NCBI GenBank assembly: GCA_015492495.1 | Contig: WGEY01000039.1 | Location: 1-37,144, forward strand | Direction of reading: 5' to 3' | Length of the DNA stretch: 37,144 bases | DNA from: Deltaproteobacteria bacterium | GTDB lineage: Bacteria; Desulfobacterota; GWC2-55-46; DRQE01 | Shown here: piece after piece, positions 1 through 7,794 of the stretch | Numbering within the stretch: the stretch's first letter is position 1 | Layout: every line of letters starts with the position of its first letter | Position numbers and translations under genes: made by a program | Notes under the pieces: generated by a model | Told to the model about the DNA's origin: nothing | Databases searched by the model: none | What the model saw: the letters and a program-made list of their open reading frames with translations, nothing else

Positions 1-2
1 GG

Positions 3-377
3 GCGTATGAGCTCGGTGCGATTATTCAGTACATGGGGCACCACTATGAGGCCACCGGCGTGGAAAGTGTCGCGGTAAGCGGAAAGTTCAAGGAGTCGGC
101 GATCGATGAGATGAAGCACGCCGAAAAGCTTGCCGAAAGAATCAAGTACCTCGGCGGCATCCCTGTACAGAAGCCCGTTCCTGTAAAGAGGGGAGGTGCG
201 CTGAAGAAGATGGTCGGAGACGACCTTAAGGCCGAGTACGAGGCCATTGAACGTTACAAGGAGCACATAAAGCTTTGCGACGAGCTCGGCGACGTTACTT
301 CGAGGCGTCTTTTGGAGAGCATACTCGAGGATGAGGAAAAGCATGCGGACCTGTGGGAGACGGTTCTGGGCAAGTAG
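3..377 (+). CDS. Ferritin-like/bacterioferritin-type diiron protein, 5' truncated by window edge
   Basis: Open from the window start; translation ...GAYELGAIIQYMGHHYEATGVES...EAIERYKEHIKLCDELGD...LLESILEDEEKHADLW has the ferritin-like ExxH and DEExH helices. Confidence 0.85.
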   Translation, partial: AYELGAIIQYMGHHYEATGVESVAVSGKFKESAIDEMKHAEKLAERIKYLGGIPVQKPVPVKRGGALKKMVGDDLKAEYEAIERYKEHIKLCDELGDVTSRRLLESILEDEEKHADLWETVLGK

Positions 378-425
378 CACATAGTGTTCTTATGGGTGAC
401 GTATAAAACCGTCGTTAGAGGTCTT

Positions 426-551
426 ATGGGAGAGACGAAGAAGTGGATATGCATTGAGTGCGGTTACGTCCACGAGGGTGACTACCCGCCTGAATACTGC
501 CAGATGTGCATGGCGCCGCGAGAGGCGTTCAGGGAGCTTGCTTCAGCGTAA
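426..551 (+). CDS. 41-aa rubredoxin-like protein (MGETKKWICIECGYVHEGDYPPEYCQMCMAPREAFRELASA)
   Basis: Below the ORF-track length cutoff; read directly. CxxCG...CxxC rubredoxin knuckles, directly downstream of the ferritin-like gene. Confidence 0.85.
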   Translation: MGETKKWICIECGYVHEGDYPPEYCQMCMAPREAFRELASA

Positions 552-563
552 GCGCAGTGAACT

Positions 564-1742
564 GTGATGGGCACCGAGAGAGTTGTTAAAACCGGGGATA
601 TCAAAGGTCCGGCAGGGGTGCCGCACGCCTCCCTCTATGAGGTGATAACGGGGCTTATAGAAGAGAAGGGGCCAATAACCTTTGCCGAGTTCATGGACGC
701 GGCGCTGTATCACCCTGGGGGCGGCTACTATGTAACCGAGTGCAGCAGATGGGGCGCTGAAGGGGATTACGTTACGAACCTGGACATAAGCCCGGTCTTT
801 GCGAGGATGCTCGCGACACAGCTCCATGAGATGTGGACCGTACTCGACAGGCCGTCTCCCTTTCATCTTGTAGAGGCGGGAGCCGGCAGGGGATTGCTTA
901 CAGAGGTCGTCCTGGAGACGCTGGCGGAGCGCTATCCCGCGTGTTTCGACACGGTTAGGTCGGTGCTGGTGGAGAAGAATCCGCACCTGTGGAAGGAGCG
1001 ATCCGAAAGGACGAGGTGGTGCGGAGATATCGAGGAGGTCGGTGGCCCCGTTACCGGGTGCATCTATTCACTGGAGCTTCTGGACTCCATGCCGTTTCAC
1101 CGGGTGGTGCGGCGTGAAGACGGGCTCAAAGAGGTCTATACCGCAACAGACGGGGAGGGAGGACTCATCGATGTGGAGGGGGAGCCGTCCACGGACGAGC
1201 TTGCCGGATACTTTGAAGAACTGGACTTGCAACTCCACCTCGGCCAGCAGGCCGAGGTGGGGCTTGCGGCCAGAGAGTGGATACAACGGGCAGGGTCGCT
1301 TCTGGATCGCGGATTCGTAATTACCGTGGACTACGGCATGCCGGCCCGCCTCCTGTACGCCGAAGGCATGAGGGGTACGCTCATGTGCCACTACCGTCAT
1401 ACACTTAACGACAACCCTTACCATGCCGTGGGCATGCAGGATATAACCTGTCACGTGGACTTTACCGCGATAAGGAACGCAGGCCTTAGGGCAGGGCTCG
1501 AGCCGACGGGGTACACGAACCAGCGGAATTTTCTCCTGGGTCTGGGGGTGCTGGATGAGCTTGAAGAGGTGGGTACCCCCTCTTTAAAGGACTGCGATGC
1601 CATTGCCCGCAACCAGGGGATCAAGGATCTTATAATGCCCGGCGGTGTGGGCGACAAGATGAAGGTTTTCATACAGCACAAGGGTGTGGATGTACCGGCA
1701 TTGAAGGGCTTCTCCTTCAAGGACATGAAGTATTGTCTTTGA
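564..1742 (+). CDS. SAM-dependent methyltransferase, MidA/NDUFAF7 (DUF185) family
   Basis: Motifs GPITFAEFMDAALYHPGGGYY, VEAGAGRGLL, YSLELLDSMPFHRVV, VDYG typical of the family. Confidence 0.9.
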   Translation: MMGTERVVKTGDIKGPAGVPHASLYEVITGLIEEKGPITFAEFMDAALYHPGGGYYVTECSRWGAEGDYVTNLDISPVFARMLATQLHEMWTVLDRPSPFHLVEAGAGRGLLTEVVLETLAERYPACFDTVRSVLVEKNPHLWKERSERTRWCGDIEEVGGPVTGCIYSLELLDSMPFHRVVRREDGLKEVYTATDGEGGLIDVEGEPSTDELAGYFEELDLQLHLGQQAEVGLAAREWIQRAGSLLDRGFVITVDYGMPARLLYAEGMRGTLMCHYRHTLNDNPYHAVGMQDITCHVDFTAIRNAGLRAGLEPTGYTNQRNFLLGLGVLDELEEVGTPSLKDCDAIARNQGIKDLIMPGGVGDKMKVFIQHKGVDVPALKGFSFKDMKYCL

Positions 1743-1945
1743 AGATATCCTTGCTTGCATGGCTGTAATCGATTAAGATGCGCGGGTGGGGGCTTTGTCA
1801 AAGCCGGCTTCGGGCTCAGCGGGCCGGGCGTGATATGGTGATCCCTTGATATAGGGGATACTCCCTGCGGGGGCTTCGGGCCTTCCACCGAGGCTGCCCG
1901 TGCGGAGAGCTTCTGAATGATCTTCAAGCAGCGAAGGAGGATGGT

Positions 1946-2119
1946 ATGGAAGAGAAGAAAACGGCCGAAAAGAAACCTGCCGAGAAGCCGCACCTGTGTT
2001 CTGTGTGCGGCAAGCCTTCCGATACGCTGATCTGCCATGCCTGTGAGGACAAGATACGGGGCGAGGCCGTGGAACACAAGCGTGAGATAGAAAAGGCCGG
2101 CAGGACGGCTAAGGAATAA
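1946..2119 (+). CDS. 57-aa four-cysteine zinc-finger protein (MEEKKTAEKKPAEKPHLCSVCGKPSDTLICHACEDKIRGEAVEHKREIEKAGRTAKE)
   Basis: Read directly; CxxC-x8-CxxC; upstream gaaggagg RBS. Confidence 0.75.
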   Translation: MEEKKTAEKKPAEKPHLCSVCGKPSDTLICHACEDKIRGEAVEHKREIEKAGRTAKE

Positions 2120-2154
2120 AGAGGTTTCTTCACCCTCAACCATATGGAGGTTCC

Positions 2155-2703
2155 ATGGAAGGGTCCAGGGAAAAGACCGTGGTAGACGCGTTGTCTACAG
2201 CGCTCAAGGCCGAGATGGCAGGCCATGTCTTCTACAAGCGTGCAGCGGAGATTGTGACCGATGAAATGGGAAAAGGTGTCTTCAGGCATCTTGCCGACGA
2301 GGAGCTTCAGCACATTGAGGCCGTGAAGGCGATCGTCGAGTCCCTCAAGAAGGGCGAGGGCTGGATGAGTTACGAGGAGGCGCTCAAGGCAGGCTCCCCG
2401 TATGGGCAGAAGGAGGCTTCCCTTAAGTTTCCGGAAGAAAACGAGTTGATTGAAAAGCTCGCAACAGACCAGAGCGACCAGAAGGCCGTGAGCATCGCCA
2501 TCGAGAACGAGGAGAATGCGGTCGAGTTCTATGGCGGGCTTCTCAAGGAGGCCGAGTTGCCGGCAGAAAAGGTCTTCTTGACGAAGCTCCTTGAGATGGA
2601 GAAGGAACACCTCAAGGTTCTAAGGTGGGAGTATGAGTCGCTGCTCAAGACGGGTTTCTGGGGCGACTTCATGGAATACAGCGTGGAAAAGGAGACCGAG
2701 TAA
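2155..2703 (+). CDS. Rubrerythrin-like ferritin family protein
   Basis: Two ferritin-like ExxH repeats (LADEELQHIEAV, LEMEKEHLKVL); GGAGG RBS. Confidence 0.85.
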   Translation: MEGSREKTVVDALSTALKAEMAGHVFYKRAAEIVTDEMGKGVFRHLADEELQHIEAVKAIVESLKKGEGWMSYEEALKAGSPYGQKEASLKFPEENELIEKLATDQSDQKAVSIAIENEENAVEFYGGLLKEAELPAEKVFLTKLLEMEKEHLKVLRWEYESLLKTGFWGDFMEYSVEKETE

Positions 2704-2705
2704 AC

Positions 2706-3878
2706 ATGTACGACGCAATCATCGTTGGTTTGGGTCCTGCTGGGGCCACGGCGGCGTACCGTCTCGCATCGAAAGGCTTCAAGGTCCTCGGACTCGACAA
2801 GGAGAGTTTCCCGAGGTATAAATCCTGCGGTGGGTGTGTATCGACAAAAATAGACAAGATACTTGACTTCGATATATCCGGTACCGTCGAAGCCACGGTC
2901 AATGGGGCGACATTCAGCTTCAGAGGCGAAAGGTCGCTGGACATCATCTCCGATCGTCCCGTGGGTTATAATGTAAGAAGGGAGGTCTTCGACAAGTTTC
3001 TCGTAGACAGGGCCAGGGAGGCGGGTGCTGAGGTCCTGGAGGGTAGGAAGGTTGCCGCTTTCAATGACACGGGGCGAAGCGTGCGTGTCCTGTGCGCGAC
3101 CGGAGAGAGCTTCGATGCGAGGTTCCTCATATGCGCCGACGGGGCCTCGGGCGGGGTGGCAAGAAGGTACTTCGGCCTAAATCCCAAGGAGTCCGCGGTA
3201 TCGCTCACTGCGGAGGTGCCGTATGACCCTTCTCAAGTGGAGGATATACATGGGCGGCTGTTCATAGACTTCGGTTCCGTGCCATACGGCTACGCCTGGA
3301 TATTCCCCAAAAAAAGGTTCCTTTCGGTCGGTATCGCAGGGGAGAGCCGCAGGGTGGGCGGAAGGATAAAGGAGTGTTTCTCCGAGTTCGTTTCCTCTCA
3401 CAGTGTATTGAAGGGGATGGAGATACCGCGCAGGGTCGGGTGTACGATCCCGCTGTACTATGAGGGGATACCCAGGGTTGTGAAGGGCAGGGTCCTTGCG
3501 GTGGGGGATGCGGGGCACATGGTGGACCCGTTTCTGGGCGAGGGTATCTACTTTGCGATCAAGACCGCACAGGCGGCCTCCGACGTGGTTGCCGGGTGCC
3601 TCGAGGCTGGCACGGCGGATACGGATGGGTACCAGGACTGGCTCTCTGAGGAGATGTACCGTAGTTTTTCGTCGCTCGTCAGGCTGGCGCGGCTCGTATA
3701 CAACCATCCAAGGCTCTGGTACCGTATGGTGGAGAAGGATCCGCAGATCATGCACAGGTACTACGATATCATAAGAGGCGAGGGTGATCCGGAGGAGTTT
3801 TACCGCTGGATATTCTCAAAGGTGAAGCAGAAACCTTGGAAGGTCCTGAGGGGATGGGTCGAAAGCAGGTTCATGTGA
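2706..3878 (+). CDS. Geranylgeranyl reductase family FAD-dependent oxidoreductase
   Basis: N-terminal GLGPAGATAAYRLA Rossmann motif, KSCGGCVS, and VGDAGHMVDPFLGEGIYFA. Confidence 0.9.
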   Translation: MYDAIIVGLGPAGATAAYRLASKGFKVLGLDKESFPRYKSCGGCVSTKIDKILDFDISGTVEATVNGATFSFRGERSLDIISDRPVGYNVRREVFDKFLVDRAREAGAEVLEGRKVAAFNDTGRSVRVLCATGESFDARFLICADGASGGVARRYFGLNPKESAVSLTAEVPYDPSQVEDIHGRLFIDFGSVPYGYAWIFPKKRFLSVGIAGESRRVGGRIKECFSEFVSSHSVLKGMEIPRRVGCTIPLYYEGIPRVVKGRVLAVGDAGHMVDPFLGEGIYFAIKTAQAASDVVAGCLEAGTADTDGYQDWLSEEMYRSFSSLVRLARLVYNHPRLWYRMVEKDPQIMHRYYDIIRGEGDPEEFYRWIFSKVKQKPWKVLRGWVESRFM

Positions 3879-3903
3879 CGGCCTCGTCCCGGGGAGGTGT
3901 GTT

Positions 3904-4416
3904 ATGGTTCGTTTGAGCGGTCTCATGGCAGGGGTTGTCGTGGTTCTCCTGCTTTTCGGCACTTCGTATTCAGAGCCGTCGGGGTGTGCGGACAAAGGGA
4001 CGGCAAAGGCCGGCGCCCACCATTTGAAGAAGTACGAAAAACACGCAGGGCACAGCGGCCACTTCTGGGGTCGTATCTTCTTGCAGCTTGACCTCAGCGA
4101 CGAGCAGAGGAGGAAGGTCAGCGACATCAGGCTCGAATACAGAAAGGCGATGATAAGGCTTGGGGCTGACATCGATGTTGCCGAGGTCGAGCTTAAGGAG
4201 CTTCTCATGGGTGAGCCGGTTGATCTGAAGGCGGTCAAGGCCAAGATACAGGATATCGAGGAGCTGAGGGGACGGAGGAGGTTCTACCGCATAGAAAGGC
4301 TGCAGGAGCTCAAGCGGCTCCTGACCCCGAGACAAAAGAAAAGGCTCGATAAGCTCATGCCAGAGGACGGCCTTGCGGGCCATGTCTGCCGGATGGACGG
4401 GCCAAGGGTATGGTAG
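3904..4416 (+). CDS. Exported Spy/CpxP-like periplasmic protein
   Basis: Signal peptide, then LDLSDEQRRKVSDIRLEYRK...LTPRQKKRLDKLM (LTxxQ-like repeats). Confidence 0.75.
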   Translation: MVRLSGLMAGVVVVLLLFGTSYSEPSGCADKGTAKAGAHHLKKYEKHAGHSGHFWGRIFLQLDLSDEQRRKVSDIRLEYRKAMIRLGADIDVAEVELKELLMGEPVDLKAVKAKIQDIEELRGRRRFYRIERLQELKRLLTPRQKKRLDKLMPEDGLAGHVCRMDGPRVW

Positions 4417-4479
4417 CTGCGTCCTTACATGGACCAAGCTCTGTGAAAAGGTATAAACGTAGAGAAAGGAGGGGTCAGT

Positions 4480-4539
4480 ATGCCCAGAAGGTTTATCGTA
4501 CCCAGGGTCGCCCATTGCAGCGAGGGGTGCCGATGCTAG
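4480..4539 (+). CDS. 19-aa peptide MPRRFIVPRVAHCSEGCRC; candidate leader peptide
   Basis: Strong RBS (aaaggagggg) upstream, terminator downstream, three Cys codons among the last seven sense codons. Confidence 0.5.
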   Translation: MPRRFIVPRVAHCSEGCRC

Positions 4540-4572
4540 TCCCGGGCATGACGTTAAACTGCCCAGGGCGGT

Positions 4573-4602
4573 CTTCGGGCCGCTGTCTTTTTTTTTTCGA
4601 GT
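4573..4602 (+). terminator. Intrinsic terminator between the 19-aa ORF and the rhodanese gene
   Basis: gcggtc-ttcg-ggccgc stem followed by a run of 10 T. Confidence 0.85.
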
Positions 4603-4621
4603 ACACAGGAGGCTGTATGTT

Positions 4622-5053
4622 ATGATGTTCAGGGTAAAGTTCATATGTGCCGTGATTTCTTTCTTCCTCGTAGCGGCATGTGCACTCGCCGACGCCGAGG
4701 AGGGTGATCACGATCACCATGTCCCCGTACCACGCATCACTGTGGAGGAACTCAAGTCAAAGCTCGAAAGGGGTGAGGAGGTTTATATCCTGGACCTGAG
4801 GTCGCAGCACTCATACACAACGAGCCGGTACAGGATAAGCGGCGATATACGCATACCCCCGCGTGAGTTGAGACTAAAGGCCGCGGCCCTTCCCAGGGAC
4901 GCCGAGATAGTAACGTACTGCACGTGACCAAACGAGGCTCTCAGCGCCCGTGGGGTGCTGATCTTAAGGCAGATGGGCTTCAAGCGCGTAAGGGCGTTGA
5001 AGGGCGGGTTTGATGCATGGCTTGGAGGCGGCGGTGACGTAGAGCCGAAGTAG
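4622..5053 (+). CDS. Exported rhodanese-domain selenoprotein (UGA at 4925-4927 read as Sec)
   Basis: The ORF track stops at 4927 TGA. Reading through gives EIVTYCT-U-PNEALSARGVLILRQMGFKRVRALKGGFDAWLGGGGDVEPK then TAG, a complete rhodanese C-terminal half in the same frame. N-terminal signal with possible lipobox (LVAAC). Confidence 0.9.
4941..4961 (+). promoter_or_regulatory. Candidate bSECIS hairpin of the rhodanese selenoprotein
   Basis: tcagcgccc-GTG-gggtgctga: 9-bp stem with one G-U pair, GU in apical loop, about 22 nt after the UGA. Confidence 0.75.
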
Positions 5054-5367
5054 GCCCGTGACTGGGCGGCCTTGATAAGCGGCGGGTGTAGATGGTGAAG
5101 CTCGATGTTAAAGGCCTTTGCCCTTGCAGCCGGCATCATTGGGGGCTTTCATGCTTACGCGGTGGATCATGGTTAGAAGGGGCAACCGGTGAGCCCGCGA
5201 TCATCGGCCGTATCTACCGTTGCCTACTCCATAAGTCCTTGGTGTGGGGCTTTTTTAACGGGGGCTTGCTGCATGGGCGCTCTTCTCATGTTTCTACGGC
5301 CGTCTGGCCGGGCGTGCATAGCGGAAAAGCCGCGCCGCAGGTCCATGTCCAGTCCGACGGCGGAAAC

Positions 5368-6888
5368 TCAGAACTTCCACGCGCTCTCCGGGACCTTGAT
5401 GCCGTGAAAGTTATAGCATCTGAATATGGAAAAGTACCTCCGGCCCCTCTCCAGGAATATCACATCCCTTTCACATCTGTCGAATGCCTCTTTTACAAAA
5501 GGCTCGGCCTCGACGTTGCCGCTTTTAACGTATATGGCATCGAAGCCGGTCAGCTCCTCGAACCCCGGCCACAGGTCGTACTGGTTCATCCGCCTTCTTC
5601 CGTTGTAGAGGTTGTAGGTTACAGGGTGCCCGGGCACATAGAACGCAAGCTCGCTTGTTATCTGGTACCTGTCGCTGATTATAAACAAGCCCTTACCCTC
5701 CCGGCCGCCTGCCATGCGTCCGACCCTCTCGCCGAGCTCATCCCATCCGCTCACCTTGTCGTAAGGCGCCTTGCTCGTTATGTCCTTGACGCCGAAGGGC
5801 TTCAATGCCCATGGGAAGTAGACGAGGAAGCTTGCGGCAACCCCGATGAAGAGCCCGGACCCTGCGAGTGCGCTTAAGAGCCTTCTTGGCTTGATGCCAC
5901 TGTTTTCATACAGTCTTGCGAAGACATACGACGTCCCTATGAATGCGGTTATGTAGGATGCAACGGCCCAGTTGCCCTGTACCTTGGCATGCAGGCTCTT
6001 GGCTAGGAAGAGGCCGAAGAGCGGGGCGGATGTGAAGAAGACGATGAGGGGTGCCCTTTTCTTTTTTGTTAAGCCCTCCTTGCCGCACATGACTACACCG
6101 TATGCGAGCCCTATAAATATGATAGGGGTGATGAGCCCTGCCTGGGAGCCGATGAACTCCAGGAAGGAGTCGAGAGAGACGGTCAGGCCTTCCTTTACCT
6201 GGACCTGTCCCATGGTGTGGCGCACGGTTACAAGTCCGTGGGTCAGGTTCCAGTATATGACGGGGCTCGATACCAGCAGGCTCAGAAGTGACGCAATGTA
6301 CGGTTCCTTCCTTCCAAGCCACACCCTGTCTCGTGAAAAGGCGAGGTAGAGGAGCAGGCACGGGTATATCAGGACCATGGTGTATTTGCTCAGGAATCCA
6401 AGCCCTATGGCAATACCGGTGAGGTACCACCAAAGCGGGCGCTCGGTATCCACCGCCTTTTTGAAGGCATAGATGGAGGCGGTCCAGAAGAAGACAAAGG
6501 GGGCGTCCGTGGTCATCAGTATCGCCCCGGCCGAAAATATCGGCGTGATGTTCGAAAGCAGGGCGCCGTAGAAACCGACCTTTTCGCTGTGGAAGAGCTC
6601 CCTGCCGAGATGGAAGATGAGGATGTTCGTCAGGGCCGAAAAAAAGACGGCTCCCGCCCTTACCCCGAACTCGGTGTCTCCAAAGAGAGCGGTGAAGAAG
6701 GCGATCACATACGCCACCATCGGTCCCTTGCTGTAGTAGCTCAGGTCCAGCCTCCTCGACCATTCCCAGTAGTGTGTCTCGTCAGGAGACAGGGTAAACG
6801 GGGTGTAGATGATGTAGAGGATGCGGAACAGGGTGAAAAAGACGAGTAGAATGAAGAAGTATCTCTTGTAATTGTTGTTACTTTTCAC
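5368..6888 (-). CDS. Glycosyltransferase family 39-like integral membrane protein
   Basis: YTPFTLSPDETHYWEWSRRLDLSYYSKGPMVAYVI plus multiple TM segments; probable GTG start at 6888 (VKSNNNYKRYFF), inside the longer ORF. Confidence 0.85.
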   Translation of the reverse strand: MKSNNNYKRYFFILLVFFTLFRILYIIYTPFTLSPDETHYWEWSRRLDLSYYSKGPMVAYVIAFFTALFGDTEFGVRAGAVFFSALTNILIFHLGRELFHSEKVGFYGALLSNITPIFSAGAILMTTDAPFVFFWTASIYAFKKAVDTERPLWWYLTGIAIGLGFLSKYTMVLIYPCLLLYLAFSRDRVWLGRKEPYIASLLSLLVSSPVIYWNLTHGLVTVRHTMGQVQVKEGLTVSLDSFLEFIGSQAGLITPIIFIGLAYGVVMCGKEGLTKKKRAPLIVFFTSAPLFGLFLAKSLHAKVQGNWAVASYITAFIGTSYVFARLYENSGIKPRRLLSALAGSGLFIGVAASFLVYFPWALKPFGVKDITSKAPYDKVSGWDELGERVGRMAGGREGKGLFIISDRYQITSELAFYVPGHPVTYNLYNGRRRMNQYDLWPGFEELTGFDAIYVKSGNVEAEPFVKEAFDRCERDVIFLERGRRYFSIFRCYNFHGIKVPESAWKF

Positions 6889-7381
6889 CGAGGCTTCCCC
6901 TGAACTTCCTGCACAGGTATTTGTCCACCCTTGGTATGAACCTTTTCTGCAGCTTGAAGAAGACGAGCGCGTACGCGGAGCCCAAGACCATACCGGACAC
7001 CACGTCAAAGGGGTAATGTACCCCCATGTATATCCTCGAATATGCCACCAAGAAGGCAATGGTGATGAGAAACGGCGCGCACCTGTGATAGTTAAGGGAT
7101 AGAAGTCCCATGGTGGAGAATATGTTGGCCGCGTGGGCGGACGGAAAGGAGTAGGAGCTGCCGCAGCCTACGAGCAGCCTTACCCCTTCGAGTGCATGGC
7201 ATGGTCTGGGCCTCACGAAGGTCTTTTTCAGAATCAATGCTGTGAAGTCACTGAAAGCCAGTACGATCAGGAGCAGGACGAACACCCAGCGGTCTCCCCT
7301 TATCCACAGTATGACACCCAATACCACGGCCATGAGTACAGGCAGGTTGTGCCGTTCCATCTCCGTTACGTAGAACATCAA
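6878..7381 (-). CDS. PAP2-family phosphatase
   Basis: KKTFVRPRP...SYSFPSAHAAN...SRIYMGVHYPFDVVSG; coding similarity appears to extend upstream of this ATG (LDSRLFYLLNTHWTSTVIDAL), so the start is uncertain. Confidence 0.9.
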   Translation of the reverse strand: MMFYVTEMERHNLPVLMAVVLGVILWIRGDRWVFVLLLIVLAFSDFTALILKKTFVRPRPCHALEGVRLLVGCGSSYSFPSAHAANIFSTMGLLSLNYHRCAPFLITIAFLVAYSRIYMGVHYPFDVVSGMVLGSAYALVFFKLQKRFIPRVDKYLCRKFRGSLGEK

Positions 7382-7477
7382 GGCGTCGATAACAGTGCTT
7401 GTCCAGTGTGTATTGAGCAGGTAGAAGAGTCTGGAGTCGAGGGCCGTAAGTGTTTCCAGGGAAAGTCCTCCTTATTA

Positions 7478-7523
7478 CAACAAAAACAGGGAATTGCATG
7501 CATGCAGTTCCCTGGTTTTGTTG
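7478..7523 (-). terminator. 46-bp near-perfect palindrome, probable tRNA-Glu terminator (possibly bidirectional)
   Basis: caacaaaaacagggaattgcatg|catgcagttccctggttttgttg, two mismatches in 23 bp, T-rich on the tRNA-downstream side. Confidence 0.7.
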
Positions 7524-7533
7524 AGGAAAAGCC

Positions 7534-7609
7534 TGGCGGTCCCAACGGGAGTCGAACCCGTGTTTTCGCCTTGAGAGGGCGACGTCCTGGGCCACTAGAC
7601 GATGGGACC
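7534..7609 (-). tRNA. tRNA-Glu (anticodon CTC), CCA encoded
   Basis: GGTCCCATCGTCTAGTGGCCCAGGACGTCGCCCTCTCAAGGCGAAAACACGGGTTCGACTCCCGTTGGGACCGCCA folds as a cloverleaf by eye. Confidence 0.95.
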
Positions 7610-7634
7610 ACTTCGATTGTTGACAATATATCTC

Positions 7635-7736
7635 ACCAATTTAACAGTTCGCTGTCCCGTTGTCAATACTGATTTGAGCAGATGTCAAGCCAATTTAGAT
7701 AATGTCCTATTCTTTCTTACCAATTTAGAAGTGTCC
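7635..7736. repeat. Three degenerate copies of accaatttaga-n(2-8)-tgtcc
   Basis: ACCAATTTAACAGTTCGCTGTCC (7635), GCCAATTTAGATAATGTCC (7689), ACCAATTTAGAAGTGTCC (7719). Confidence 0.6.
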
Positions 7737-7794
7737 GGATTTGGGCAGATATTGTTGGGGGCTTCCGTAACAGGTTGCACGTGGTGCTACGCAG

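Noticed and set aside
1743-1945. Hairpins such as ggctttgtcaaagcc and atcccttgatataggggat upstream of the small zinc-finger gene
   Set aside because: Short local stems without a recognisable riboswitch core; not strong enough for a separate claim
5092-5877. Plus-strand 261-aa ORF
   Set aside because: Mostly antisense to the GT39 gene; no motif support
5906-6763. Minus-strand 285-aa ORF
   Set aside because: Alternative frame of the GT39 gene; Arg/His/Pro-rich shadow translation
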